Source: Fructilactobacillus florum DSM 22689 = JCM 16035
GTDB taxonomy: Bacteria; Bacillota; Bacilli; Lactobacillales; Lactobacillaceae
Reading direction: 5' to 3'
Length of the DNA: 50,533 nt
NCBI RefSeq assembly: GCF_001436645.1
Contig: NZ_AYZI01000010.1
Coordinates: forward strand, 1 to 50,533
Shown here: piece by piece, positions 19,694 to 28,912 of the stretch
How positions within the stretch are numbered: position 1 is the stretch's first letter
Layout of the letters: each line of letters opens with the position of its first letter
Notes under the pieces: generated by a model
The model's input: the letters and a program-made list of their open reading frames with translations, nothing else
The model's database searches: none
What the model was told of the DNA's origin: nothing
Position numbers and translations under genes: made by a program

Positions 19694-20909
19694 TGAACCA
19701 ACCGATCCAAGCGAGACCGTCCCGAGTAAAATTTGGCATCGAAACCTCGTTGCCCTTTGGATTGGTCTCTTTTTAACCAGCATGGGGTTTAGCGGGATGA
19801 TGCCATTTTTATCGCTCTACATCAATACCATGGGTGACTTTAGTCGTAGTCAAGTTAGCCTGTACAGTGGTCTCGCTTTTTCTGCTTCGTTTATTGTAGC
19901 AGCCGTTGTTTCTCCCCTGTGGGGTAGCCTGGCAGATCGTTACGGTCGGCGGGTCATGCTGTTGCGAGCTTCCTTAGGCATGTCAATTTGTGTCTTTTTA
20001 ATGGGAACCGTTAACAATGTCTGGATGCTAATTGGGCTACGTTTCATTCAAGGGGCCTTTTCAGGCTACATGCCAAATTCTAACGCTCTCTTAGCCATCC
20101 AAGTTCCCAAAAGCCAGAGCGGTAAGGCTCTAGGCATCTTATCAACTGGCGGAGTTTCCGGTTCACTCTTCGGTCCCTTAGTCGGAGGAGTGCTCGCTTC
20201 AATTTTTAGTTACCGGATCACCTTTTTCATTACTGGTGCATTAATGCTAGGTGTATTTTTTGTAACCCTCTTTTTTGTGCAAGAAAAATTCAAACCAGTG
20301 ACCAAAGAAGCTAATCTCAACACGGCCGCCGTCATTCAGGAACTCCCCCATCCTCAGTTGATTTTTGGAATGTTCATTACTACCATGATTATTCAAGCCT
20401 CAAACATGTCAATCTCGCCAATTCTCTCCCTCTACGTTAAAGAAATTATGCAAAATTCACCCACGGTCACTTTTTTTAGTGGGGTTGTCGCAGCCGTTCC
20501 AGGAATTGCAACATTAATTGCTGCGCCCAAGTTTGGATCATTGGGAGATCGCATTGGTAGCCAAAAAGTCATGATTTTTGGCTTTTTACTAGCCATAGTA
20601 CTATTCATCCCCATGGCATTCGTTACCAATGTTTGGGAATTAATTGCCCTTAGATTTTTACTTGGAGTTTCAAATGCTTGTATGCTACCAGCAGTTCAGG
20701 CCATCTTAGCTAAAAGCACCCCTGCAGCCGTTACCGGTCGAATTTTCAGCTGGAACCAATCATTTCAGGCAATTGGAAACTTTACCGGACCACTAATTGG
20801 TTCCTTAGTCTCTTCAATCTTTGATTACTCCGGGGTCTTTCTTTCGACAGCGGGATTAGTCTTGATTAATCTTTGCCTCGTCGTCCATCAAGCACGCAAA
20901 CAATTTTAA
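19680..20909 (+). CDS. MFS multidrug efflux transporter (PmrA/MdtG-like)
   Basis: The 409-residue protein has about 12 hydrophobic helices, a short hydrophilic N terminus and the major facilitator motif A GSLADRYGRRVM between helices 2 and 3. The sequence style (WIGLFLTSMGFSGMMPFLSLY at the first helix) resembles the PmrA/MdtG group of proton-driven drug exporters. The substrate cannot be read from sequence. AGGAGG precedes the ATG. A strong bidirectional terminator follows. Confidence 0.88.
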   Translation: MEQSNEPTDPSETVPSKIWHRNLVALWIGLFLTSMGFSGMMPFLSLYINTMGDFSRSQVSLYSGLAFSASFIVAAVVSPLWGSLADRYGRRVMLLRASLGMSICVFLMGTVNNVWMLIGLRFIQGAFSGYMPNSNALLAIQVPKSQSGKALGILSTGGVSGSLFGPLVGGVLASIFSYRITFFITGALMLGVFFVTLFFVQEKFKPVTKEANLNTAAVIQELPHPQLIFGMFITTMIIQASNMSISPILSLYVKEIMQNSPTVTFFSGVVAAVPGIATLIAAPKFGSLGDRIGSQKVMIFGFLLAIVLFIPMAFVTNVWELIALRFLLGVSNACMLPAVQAILAKSTPAAVTGRIFSWNQSFQAIGNFTGPLIGSLVSSIFDYSGVFLSTAGLVLINLCLVVHQARKQF

Positions 20910-20911
20910 AC

Positions 20912-20958
20912 CAAAATAAAAGGATTAGTCAGCAATCATGACTAATCCTTTTATTTTG
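20912..20958. terminator. Bidirectional terminator, MFS gene and rpmE2
   Basis: A perfect 20-bp stem (20912-20931 with 20939-20958) with a seven-base loop is flanked by A/T runs on both sides. It serves the convergent MFS (plus) and rpmE2 (minus) genes. Confidence 0.9.
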
Positions 20959-20966
20959 ATAGCAAC

Positions 20967-21215
20967 TTAGTTGGTAAGCCCATAACGCTTGTTGAAGCGA
21001 TCAACCGCTCCGTCAGCCTGAGCTGATTTTTGTTTCCCAGTATAGAAGGGGTGCGAATCCGAAGAGATTTCAACCCGAATCAAGGGATAAGTGTTACCAT
21101 CTTCCATCGTAATCGTGTCTTTCGAAGTAGCTGTCGAACCTGTAATAAATTTAAAGCCCGTACTAGAATCCTGAAAGACTACCTGATGAAAATCTGGATG
21201 AATGCCTTTTTTCAT
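20967..21215 (-). CDS. rpmE2: Ribosomal protein L31 type B
   Basis: Component of the 50S subunit. The 82-residue protein begins MKKGIHPDF, contains the [12 protein letters not shown] segment and ends RFNKRYG. It lacks the CxxC zinc motif, which identifies the zinc-free B paralogue. AAAGGAG precedes the ATG. A TATAAT at 21258-21263 on the minus strand may be its -10 box, though no good -35 accompanies it. Confidence 0.97.
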   Translation of the reverse strand: MKKGIHPDFHQVVFQDSSTGFKFITGSTATSKDTITMEDGNTYPLIRVEISSDSHPFYTGKQKSAQADGAVDRFNKRYGLTN

Positions 21216-21317
21216 GATATCGCTCCTTTGCCCTGAACCTCATCAGCCCAGAGATTGATTATAATTACTCAACTTTTGTAGTTTACCATTAAAGATTTCG
21301 TGATGCAACTTTCAGCA

Positions 21318-22589
21318 TTAGTCTAAATCATTAATCATTTGCACTCGAGCATGTAAATTAGTCAGCTTTTGGGCAAGATTGTCATATCCACGTAGAATAT
21401 TATCGGTGTTAGTAATGGTAGTCTCGCCATCGGCCATTAATCCGGCAATTACCAGCGAGGCGCCCGCCCGAATCTCACCAGCTGAGACGGTAGCCCCATG
21501 TAAAGCAGCGGTCGGATTAATTTTAATCTGATTTTCTGGAGTAATACTAATCTGAGCACCCATTTTTTGCAACTCTGAAACATGTTTTTTCCGTTGCGGA
21601 TAGATGGTGTCTTCAATCAAACTAGGCTCCTGAGCTCGCAAAAGTAACGGTGTAATTGGTTGTTGCCAGTCCGTCGCAAAATTAGGAAAGGGCGCAGTTT
21701 TAATGTGAACGCCATGTAACTGACGGTGTGGATGAACCATGATACTGTCTGATCCAATCTCCAAAGCCACGTTCATTTCGTTCAGTTTATCAGTAAAAGC
21801 CTGCAAATGTTGCGGGATTACATTATTAATCTGAACCCCATCACCAATGGCCGCAGCTAATGCTAAGTAAGTCCCGGCTTCAATCCGATCCGGAATCACC
21901 ATATGGGTTTGGTGGGCAGCCAACTGAGCGACTCCTTCAATCCGAATCTCATTCGTACCCGCTCCACTGATGCGAGCTCCCAATTCGTTTAGAAATGACA
22001 CAATATCAACAATTTCGGGTTCTCGCGCAACGTTACGAATGATCGTCGTGCCTGTGGCTCTCGTGGCAGCTAAAATCGCATTGATAGTAGCCCCCACTGA
22101 AATTTTTTCAAACTCAATTTCCGTTCCAAGCAAGCCATGGTCAGTTGCATCAATTACAATCTGATCACCATGTTCTCGGACTGTCGCTCCAAGAGCCGTA
22201 AAGGCACGGATGTGCTGATCAATCGGTCTTGGACCAATGTTATCACCGCCGGGGAAATTAATCTCAACGCGGTGAAATCTACCTAACAAAGCCCCCATAA
22301 AGTAATAAGAAGCGCGTAATTTTTTAATGGCACGGCTGGGTAACCGACCGCTTTTAATTTTAGTTGGATCAAGCTTTAATACTCCATCAGCAAAAGCTGA
22401 CGGTACATTCATGGCTTTGAGAATTAGCATCAAATTATGAACATCTAAAATATCAGGTACCATGTCGAATTTGACTGGCGTATCAGAAAGAATCGCGGCG
22501 GGAATCAGTGCTACGATGCTATTTTTGGCACCGCCAATGGTAACGTCGCCATGAAGTCGTCGACCTCCCTGTATTTTCATCGTACTCAT
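21318..22589 (-). CDS. murA: UDP-N-acetylglucosamine 1-carboxyvinyltransferase with Asp in place of the catalytic Cys
   Basis: First committed step of peptidoglycan synthesis, joining enolpyruvate to UDP-GlcNAc. The 423-residue protein is a full EPT-fold enzyme with the GGAKNS N-terminal motif. In the active loop, where E. coli MurA has Cys115, this protein reads PGGDNIGPRP, with Asp at residue 116. Known Asp-type MurA enzymes are active but not alkylated by fosfomycin. GAGGAT lies about ten bases before the ATG. Whether a second MurA exists elsewhere cannot be seen here. Confidence 0.95.
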   Translation of the reverse strand: MSTMKIQGGRRLHGDVTIGGAKNSIVALIPAAILSDTPVKFDMVPDILDVHNLMLILKAMNVPSAFADGVLKLDPTKIKSGRLPSRAIKKLRASYYFMGALLGRFHRVEINFPGGDNIGPRPIDQHIRAFTALGATVREHGDQIVIDATDHGLLGTEIEFEKISVGATINAILAATRATGTTIIRNVAREPEIVDIVSFLNELGARISGAGTNEIRIEGVAQLAAHQTHMVIPDRIEAGTYLALAAAIGDGVQINNVIPQHLQAFTDKLNEMNVALEIGSDSIMVHPHRQLHGVHIKTAPFPNFATDWQQPITPLLLRAQEPSLIEDTIYPQRKKHVSELQKMGAQISITPENQIKINPTAALHGATVSAGEIRAGASLVIAGLMADGETTITNTDNILRGYDNLAQKLTNLHARVQMINDLD

Positions 22590-22631
22590 GTATAATAATC
22601 CTCACTGTTTTCACTATAGGTCACGCTCTCA

Positions 22632-22660
22632 ATCATAAGTAAAAAATGGCGGTATTACAA
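22632..22660 (-). promoter_or_regulatory. Promoter of murA
   Basis: TTGTAA (22655-22660), a 17-base spacer and TATGAT (22632-22637) on the minus strand lie about 43 bases upstream of the murA start codon. Confidence 0.65.
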
Positions 22661-22704
22661 TAGCATTCCTAAGATTTTCGAAAAAAGTTAAGGATATCAC
22701 ACAC

Positions 22705-24318
22705 TTATTTTTTTTGTTCGTGATACTGAGTAGCGGCGGCCACAAATGCTTTAAATAATCCTTCTGGTCGATCGGGTCGGGAAAGAAATTCTGGATGATA
22801 TTGTGCTGCTACAAAAAAGCGGTGTTGCGGAACTTCAACAATTTCAACTAAATGGTTGTCAGGTGAAGTCCCAGCAATAACCAAGCCTGCGGCCTCTAAA
22901 TCCTGCCGAAATTGGTTATTAAATTCGTAGCGGTGTCGATGACGTTCAGAAATCTGAACTTGGTTGTCATAAGCAGCAGCGGCCTGCGTGTGCGGAGTTA
23001 ATTTTGTGGGGTAAGCGCCCAAGCGTTGGGTGCCCCCTAAACCATCCACATCGTTTTGATCTGCCATCAGATCAATCACATTGTGCTGGGTCTCACTATC
23101 AAACTCGGTTGAGTTCGCATCAGCAAATCCGGCAACATGGCGAGCATATTCAATCGTGGCAACTTGCATCCCTAAACAAACTCCTAAGAACGGCAGGTCA
23201 TGTTCTCTGGCAAATTGAATTGCCGTTATCATTCCCTCGATCCCGCGATTTCCAAAGCCACCAGGCACAATCACTCCATCAAAGCCTGCCAACTGATCAG
23301 CTACGTTCGCTGCCGTGATGGTTTCCGCATCGAGATTCACAATTTTTACATCGGCATCAGCCGCATAGCCAGCATGCCGGAGCGACTCATCAACCGAAAT
23401 ATAAGCATCTTTCAGTTTGACATATTTTCCTACCAACGCAATTCGCACGGTTTTGTGCAAATTGCGAATGTGTTGTTCCATTTTTTTCCAAGCAACCATA
23501 TCGGCCTCAGGAGCTTTAACGTTAAGATGTTCCAAAATCTGATCATCCATATCTTGCGCCTGAAAACTGAGTGGTAACTGATACAAATTTGGAGCATCAA
23601 TTGATTCAATAATGCTTTTTTCTGGGACATCACAAAACATGGCAATTTTTTGTTTCATCGTTTCCGTAATTGGTTTCTCTGCTCTTAAAACCAGCATGTC
23701 CGGCTGAATCCCCACACTCCGAAGTTCATTGACACTATGCTGGGTCGGCTTGCTCTTCATTTCATCTGCTGCCCGCAAATATGGTACCAACGTCGTGTGT
23801 ACGTAATAAGTGTTCTTAAAACCAGCTTCTTTACGCATCTCGCGAATTGCTTCTAGAAATGGAAGAGATTCAATATCTCCTACTGTACCGCCAATTTCTG
23901 TAATGACAATGTCTGCCTGAGTCGTTTTAGCTGCACGCATAATCTTTTCTTTGATCATACCGGTAATGTGTGGAATCACTTGGACAGTGGCTCCTAAATA
24001 GTCCCCATGGCGTTCTCTTTCTAAAACTTCTTGATAGATTTTTCCCGTCGTCACGTTGGAATACTTGTTGAGATCATTGTCAATGAACCGTTCATAGTGG
24101 CCTAAATCTAAGTCAGTTTCGGTCCCATCATCAGTTACAAATACCTCACCGTGTTGATAGGGATTCATTGTTCCCGGATCGACATTAATATAGGGATCAA
24201 ATTTTTGAACCGTCACAGACAACCCCCGGTTTTTAAGTAACCGTCCGAGCGAAGCCGATACAATCCCCTTTCCCAACGAAGAAACCACCCCGCCAGTGAC
24301 AAAAATATACTTGGTCAT
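22705..24318 (-). CDS. pyrG: CTP synthase
   Basis: Aminates UTP to CTP using glutamine. The N-terminal synthase domain starts [18 protein letters not shown]. The C-terminal class I glutaminase has its nucleophile in LGVCLGMQ and a catalytic histidine in [10 protein letters not shown]. Starting at the ATG at 24318 gives 537 residues, the normal length, with AGGGGGG upstream. An 11-residue longer frame is rejected for lack of a ribosome binding site. It follows rpoE, the order seen in B. subtilis. Confidence 0.97.
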   Translation of the reverse strand: MTKYIFVTGGVVSSLGKGIVSASLGRLLKNRGLSVTVQKFDPYINVDPGTMNPYQHGEVFVTDDGTETDLDLGHYERFIDNDLNKYSNVTTGKIYQEVLERERHGDYLGATVQVIPHITGMIKEKIMRAAKTTQADIVITEIGGTVGDIESLPFLEAIREMRKEAGFKNTYYVHTTLVPYLRAADEMKSKPTQHSVNELRSVGIQPDMLVLRAEKPITETMKQKIAMFCDVPEKSIIESIDAPNLYQLPLSFQAQDMDDQILEHLNVKAPEADMVAWKKMEQHIRNLHKTVRIALVGKYVKLKDAYISVDESLRHAGYAADADVKIVNLDAETITAANVADQLAGFDGVIVPGGFGNRGIEGMITAIQFAREHDLPFLGVCLGMQVATIEYARHVAGFADANSTEFDSETQHNVIDLMADQNDVDGLGGTQRLGAYPTKLTPHTQAAAAYDNQVQISERHRHRYEFNNQFRQDLEAAGLVIAGTSPDNHLVEIVEVPQHRFFVAAQYHPEFLSRPDRPEGLFKAFVAAATQYHEQKK

Positions 24319-24352
24319 AATCAATTCCCCCCTGTGATCTAACAACAACAAT

Positions 24353-24384
24353 TAAAAAGGCTCCCCTAATGGTAGGGGAGCCTT
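24353..24384 (-). terminator. Terminator of rpoE
   Basis: A perfect 12-bp GC-rich stem (24357-24368 with 24373-24384) with an ATGG loop is followed by UUUUU on the minus strand. It lies between rpoE and pyrG, about 70 bases after the rpoE stop. Confidence 0.85.
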
Positions 24385-24456
24385 GTTTCGAATGCCTTTA
24401 TGATCCCATAAAGTGCCCAAGAAGGATTTTAATCGAAAAGCAGAATGGCGTCAAGT

Positions 24457-25011
24457 CTAAAGATCATCGTCGTCATCATCGGCTTCATCATGATCTTCTG
24501 CTGCCGCATGCTCATCCAAATCATCATGAAAATCATCATCTTCTGAATCGTCATGGTGATAATCAATCCCTGCATGATCCTCGGGAGCATCGTCCTGATC
24601 ATCGTAATCAATCACATCGTCATCTTCTGGGTCGTCATTGTCATAATCAATTACATCGTCGTCATCAGCGGCATCTGCCAGAAATGCATTGATTTTGTGA
24701 CGTTTTTTAACTTTTGGTTCGTCGTCGCCTTCACTAGCCGTAGCTTCATCAACTGAATCATAAGGATACCAAGTCCGCAAACCCCAGACATTGTTTCCAA
24801 GCGAAATAAAGCTTCCATCAACGTTTAGGTCTGAATAAAACTGAACTAAGCGATCCTTGATTTCGGCATCACTAAAACCAGTGTACTTTTGGATGGCATT
24901 AACTAAGTCAGGGAATTGCATGGTCTTCCCCTGGTCCGCAAGGATTGCATGCGCTACCTCAATCATGGATAATTCGTCTTTTTTTGCTTGATCCAAGTTT
25001 TCTAGTTCCAA
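24457..25011 (-). CDS. rpoE: RNA polymerase delta subunit
   Basis: Gram-positive RNA polymerase accessory subunit that speeds recycling and sharpens promoter selectivity. The N-terminal HARE-HTH domain (about residues 1-90, SMIEVAHAILADQGK onward) is followed by a very acidic Asp/Glu-rich tail containing a duplicated DDDVIDYD unit. The natural start is probably the TTG at 25011 (protein begins with the LELENLDQ segment), with AAAGG upstream, giving 184 residues. A GTG at 25035 would add eight residues not typical of the family. Confidence 0.93.
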   Translation of the reverse strand: MELENLDQAKKDELSMIEVAHAILADQGKTMQFPDLVNAIQKYTGFSDAEIKDRLVQFYSDLNVDGSFISLGNNVWGLRTWYPYDSVDEATASEGDDEPKVKKRHKINAFLADAADDDDVIDYDNDDPEDDDVIDYDDQDDAPEDHAGIDYHHDDSEDDDFHDDLDEHAAAEDHDEADDDDDDL

Positions 25012-25057
25012 ATCACACACGCCTTTCTTAATCACGGTTACATCTCATCATACTAAT

Positions 25058-25492
25058 TTATGAATTAAATTGCAATTTAATCTGGTAGTCACCGACCGGG
25101 TCGCCTCCTTGCCGAAGCTGATAGCAAACCTCGAATGCCCCCACGGCCGCCTCTACATCAAAATCCAAGTGTAGTGCTTGCGTTTTCAATTGTAGTTTCA
25201 CTAGTCCAAACGGGGTCCGGTACTGGTTTTCGGTTTCTGCTTGATCACGAAACAAAAAATTAAGCCGGTTTTCGCCGTTCCGAAGCAAACGAACTTGCTT
25301 TTGATTATCAAAGCGAAAGGAAACCGGAACCGTCTGGTGACCCGTCGTCTCTTGAAAGCGCAGATACCAAGTTCCTTGAATCTGACCTAACTGACCTGTT
25401 TCAACAAAATGATGGGTCGTGGTATCTCCTTGCTGCGTCACCGTAGTGGTTAATTTTACTTGAACTGGAATTGTTGCGTTTTTTTCTATCAC
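25058..25492 (-). CDS. DUF1934 (YwiB-like) beta-barrel protein
   Basis: A 144-residue, mostly beta-strand protein with family-like segments IPVQVKLTTTVTQQGD, LLRNGENRLNF and TPFGLVKLQLKT. DUF1934 proteins of Firmicutes have a calycin-like barrel and no assigned role. The GTG at 25492 has AGAGG eight bases upstream and is preferred over the GTG at 25501. It lies just upstream of rpoE in the same direction, 46 bases apart. Confidence 0.8.
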   Translation of the reverse strand: MIEKNATIPVQVKLTTTVTQQGDTTTHHFVETGQLGQIQGTWYLRFQETTGHQTVPVSFRFDNQKQVRLLRNGENRLNFLFRDQAETENQYRTPFGLVKLQLKTQALHLDFDVEAAVGAFEVCYQLRQGGDPVGDYQIKLQFNS

Positions 25493-25524
25493 GACAAACA
25501 CCTCTTCTATCTGGACTAGTGGTA

Positions 25525-25553
25525 ATGACGAATCTAGCTGGTTCAGCTATAAT
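25525..25553 (+). promoter_or_regulatory. Promoter of the HD-hydrolase gene
   Basis: ATGACG (25525-25530), a 17-base spacer and a perfect TATAAT (25548-25553) precede the HD gene by about 30 bases. Confidence 0.6.
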
Positions 25554-25583
25554 TGAAACAGACTGAATAAAGGAGCTCAGCAG

Positions 25584-26969
25584 ATGGCTTACAGTGCGGA
25601 AAAATTAAATCAGGAAAAAGTGATTCGTGATCCAGTTCATAGTCACATCTACATTCAAGATCAGATTATTATGGATCTCATTAACACTAAAGAATTTCAA
25701 CGACTACGAAGAATTCACCAACTAGGAACTACGTCCTACACTTTCCCTGGAGCCGAGCACACCCGGTTTACCCACTCACTGGGTGTTTATGAAATTGTAC
25801 GCCGAATCTGCGATCACTTTCAACGAAACTATCCGAGCCAAACTCCGACTGATGGTCTGTGGGATGACAACGAGCGACTGGTGGCCGAGTGTGCTGGTTT
25901 ACTCCATGATATCGGACACGGAGCTTATTCGCACACATTTGAACACATTTTTCATACTGATCATGAGTTAATTACCCAAAAAATTATTACTTCACCAGAA
26001 ACTGAGGTTAATCAAAAGCTCCGCCAACTGGGACCAGATTTCCCAGCTAAAGTTGCTAACGTCATCAATAAAACTTATCCCAATCAGCAAGTTATTCAGA
26101 TGATTTCTAGTCAATGTGATGCCGACCGGATGGATTATCTCCTACGTGACTCTTACTTTACTGGTGCTCAATATGGAAATTTTGATCTAGATCGAATTTT
26201 ACAAGTCATGCGTCCCTACCGACACGGAATTTGTTTTAAAATGAGTGGGTTGCATGCCGTTGAATACTACATTGTCAGTCGTTACCAAATGTATCTACAA
26301 GTATATTTTCACCGGACATCGCGGTCAATGGAAATAATTTTAGCAAACTTATTAAAGCGGGCTTACGAACTAGTTCAAAATCCCCCTGCTGGATTCAAGT
26401 TTGAACCGACCCTCCTGTTACCCTTTTTAACTGAGCAATTCGATCCAAACCAAGATCTGAATCCATATTTGCAACTTGATGACGGCGTGCTAAACACTTA
26501 TTTTTCAACCTGGCAGGAGCTCCCTGACAAAATTCTAGCCGATCTCGCCAGTCGCTTTCTCAACCGACGTCCGTTTAAATCGGTTCAATTTAAACAAGCA
26601 ACTAAACCCTTAATTCCAAAACTAGTTAGTTTAATTAATCAAGCCGGGTTTAACCCAAACTATTATGCAGCAACTGACAATAGCTATAACCAACCTTATG
26701 ATGTGTATCAACCACAAAACCAACAACAAAATGCGCCGATTGAACTCATGCAAAAGGACGGTAGCTTATTAGAACTCTCCCAGACTAGCTTATTAGTTCG
26801 AACAATGACCGGGCGTGACTTAGGCGACAGTCGCTTTTTCTTTCCCAAAGAAATGTTACGAACACATTCAGACCTTGAATTGTTTCAACCAGTATATGAT
26901 AATTTTCAGCAGTACCTTAAAAATGATCAAATCATTCGCCCAAAGGAGTCGAACAATGAACCAAATTAA
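25584..26969 (+). CDS. HD-domain phosphohydrolase (YwfO/dNTPase-like)
   Basis: Metal-dependent phosphohydrolase of the HD superfamily. Metal ligands are visible as H64 (RFTHSLGVYE), H108-D109 (GLLHDIGHG) and the aspartate in QCDADRMDYLLRD near residue 185. Length (461 residues) and layout match the YwfO/EF1143 group related to dGTP triphosphohydrolases and SAMHD1. AAAGGAG precedes the ATG. It overlaps the next gene by 14 bases, so the two are coupled. The exact nucleotide substrate is not determined by sequence. Confidence 0.9.
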   Translation: MAYSAEKLNQEKVIRDPVHSHIYIQDQIIMDLINTKEFQRLRRIHQLGTTSYTFPGAEHTRFTHSLGVYEIVRRICDHFQRNYPSQTPTDGLWDDNERLVAECAGLLHDIGHGAYSHTFEHIFHTDHELITQKIITSPETEVNQKLRQLGPDFPAKVANVINKTYPNQQVIQMISSQCDADRMDYLLRDSYFTGAQYGNFDLDRILQVMRPYRHGICFKMSGLHAVEYYIVSRYQMYLQVYFHRTSRSMEIILANLLKRAYELVQNPPAGFKFEPTLLLPFLTEQFDPNQDLNPYLQLDDGVLNTYFSTWQELPDKILADLASRFLNRRPFKSVQFKQATKPLIPKLVSLINQAGFNPNYYAATDNSYNQPYDVYQPQNQQQNAPIELMQKDGSLLELSQTSLLVRTMTGRDLGDSRFFFPKEMLRTHSDLELFQPVYDNFQQYLKNDQIIRPKESNNEPN

Positions 26970-27777
26970 ACTAGTCGCCATTGATGTCGATGGTACCCTA
27001 CTCAATGAAAATAATGAACTTGCCCCAGAAACCATCGCTGCTGTCAAACGAGCGCGCGCAACTGGTGCCAAGATCGTCATTTGTTCTGGACGCCCTCTTT
27101 CTGGCATCCATCCCTACCTAGATCCGTTAGAGATTAGCGGAGATCAAGAATATGCCATTGCTTTTAATGGCGCCGTGGCAGAGACGGTTTCTGGAAAAAT
27201 TCTGTTCCAAGACAATGTTAACTATGAAGATTATCTCGAAGTTGAGATGATGGCACGCGAGATGGGAGTTCATTTTCAGATCGAAGCTGTTAATGGAATT
27301 TATGTTCTCAATCGAGATATCAGTTTATACAGTAGCTATGAAAGTCAGTTAGTTAGTCTCGCTATGAATTACCGCGCTCCAGAAGAAATTACTAGAGACT
27401 ATCAAATTTGTAAGTTAATGTTTGTTGATGAACCAGCCAAAATTGATGCTGCCAACCATAATTTACCACTATCCATCAAGGAACGGATGAACGTGGTTAA
27501 GAGTACACCCGTTTTCCTAGAGTTTATGAACAAACGAGCTGGTAAGGGTAATGCGTTGGAGCAACTGACCAAGTCACTTGGACTAACTCCCGAAAATGTA
27601 ATTGCCATCGGTGACCAAGAAAATGATCTTAGTATGATTAAATACGCGGGATTAGGGGTCGCCATGGGAAATGGCATTGATGATGTTAAACAAAATGCCC
27701 AGTTCATTACCAAAACCAATCGTGAGAACGGTGTTGCCTTTGCCCTTGATAAGTTTGTCACAAACAGGGATCAGTAA
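26956..27777 (+). CDS. Cof-type HAD-IIB sugar-phosphatase (YidA-like)
   Basis: HAD-superfamily phosphatase of the Cof/YidA group, acting on phosphorylated sugars or similar small molecules. Motif I DVDGTLL has its nucleophile at D10 and acid/base at D12. The IIB cap domain fills the centre and motif IV is GDQENDLSM. I start it at the ATG at 26956 (273 residues), with AAAGGAG upstream. A longer frame from 26875 lies inside the HD gene. Confidence 0.92.
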   Translation: MNQIKLVAIDVDGTLLNENNELAPETIAAVKRARATGAKIVICSGRPLSGIHPYLDPLEISGDQEYAIAFNGAVAETVSGKILFQDNVNYEDYLEVEMMAREMGVHFQIEAVNGIYVLNRDISLYSSYESQLVSLAMNYRAPEEITRDYQICKLMFVDEPAKIDAANHNLPLSIKERMNVVKSTPVFLEFMNKRAGKGNALEQLTKSLGLTPENVIAIGDQENDLSMIKYAGLGVAMGNGIDDVKQNAQFITKTNRENGVAFALDKFVTNRDQ

Positions 27778-27794
27778 CTACTTTTTTACACCAA

Positions 27795-27847
27795 CTAAAA
27801 ACATCCTGATCTGAGTTAAAGCTTTCCTCACATCAGGATGTTTTTTT
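27795..27847. terminator. Bidirectional terminator, HAD gene and prs
   Basis: Arms AAAAACATCCTGAT and ATCAGGATGTTTTTTT (from 27797 and from 27832) pair perfectly. An extended loop adds partial pairing (CTGAG/CTCAC). It lies between the convergent HAD (plus) and prs (minus) genes. Confidence 0.8.
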
Positions 27848-27854
27848 AGTTATT

Positions 27855-28844
27855 CTACTTGATTTGATCCGTCTCGTAGTTAAAGCGCGAATTGAACAGC
27901 GGACTAACTGGTCGGTTTTGATCAATCCGCATGATCGCATCCCCAATTAACGGAGCAACTGAAATTTGCTTAATTTTAGCAATTTTCTTTTCCGCCGGTA
28001 ACTGAATCGAATCAGTGACAACCACTTGTTTTAGCGGTGATGAAGCAAGCCGATCAATTGCCGGTCCTGATAGCACTGGGTGGGTACAACAAGCGTATAC
28101 TTCTGTCGCACCATTTTCGATTAAGGCAGCTGCCCCCTTAGTAATCGTTCCCGCCGTATCAATCATATCATCAATCATGATCGCTCGTTTCTGAGAAACA
28201 TCGCCAATGATATTCATAATCTTGGCAACGTTTGCTTTAGGACGACGCTTATCAATGATGGCAATTGGTGCTCCCAAAAACTCGGCTAATGCTCGAGCTC
28301 TCGTAACCCCACCATGATCAGGAGAAACTACCACGGCATCCTTTGCTAACCCATTTTGAATAAAGTAATCAGCTAGGAGTGGCGCCCCCATCAAATGATC
28401 CACTGGTACATCAAAAAATCCTTGGATTTGTGAAGCATGTAAATCTAGTGCTACCACTCGAGTAATTCCATCGGTTTGCAACATGTCAGCAACCAGTTTG
28501 GCCGTAATTGGCTCTCTGGAACGCGCTTTTCGGTCTTGGCGAGCATAGCCATAGTAGGGGATCACCACATTAATCGTGGCCGCACTAGCCCGGCGCAGTG
28601 CATCCACCATAATCAAAAGCTCCATCAAATTATCATTTACCGGAGCTGAAGTTGATTGAATAATGTAGACATTGTCTCCACGAACACTTTCTTCGATATT
28701 AATCTTAATCTCACCGTCACTAAAGTGATCTACAGAAGCTTGCCCCAGTTGAATTCCAATGTGCTTAGCAACCTTGGCGGCTAGCGGCTGGTTAGAATCT
28801 AATGAAAAAATCTTTATGTTAGAATTTTGTAACCCAATTCCCAT
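27855..28844 (-). CDS. prs: Ribose-phosphate pyrophosphokinase
   Basis: Makes PRPP, the common substrate of purine, pyrimidine and histidine synthesis and of the Hpt enzyme encoded at 5853. Family landmarks are [16 protein letters not shown], the YGYARQDRK flexible-loop segment and the PRPP loop [11 protein letters not shown]. At 329 residues the length is normal. GAGGGAT precedes the ATG. It follows glmU by 68 bases and probably shares its transcript. Confidence 0.97.
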   Translation of the reverse strand: MGIGLQNSNIKIFSLDSNQPLAAKVAKHIGIQLGQASVDHFSDGEIKINIEESVRGDNVYIIQSTSAPVNDNLMELLIMVDALRRASAATINVVIPYYGYARQDRKARSREPITAKLVADMLQTDGITRVVALDLHASQIQGFFDVPVDHLMGAPLLADYFIQNGLAKDAVVVSPDHGGVTRARALAEFLGAPIAIIDKRRPKANVAKIMNIIGDVSQKRAIMIDDMIDTAGTITKGAAALIENGATEVYACCTHPVLSGPAIDRLASSPLKQVVVTDSIQLPAEKKIAKIKQISVAPLIGDAIMRIDQNRPVSPLFNSRFNYETDQIK

Positions 28845-28912
28845 AATATCCCTCGCTGCTAGTAACTAGTTTTTTACTAATTATATGATTAGTTTTTTAA
28901 TTCAGCAATAGT

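Noticed and set aside
24369-24692. Histidine-rich open frame on the plus strand
   Set aside because: It is the antisense of the Asp-rich tail of rpoE and its terminator, with no ribosome binding site.
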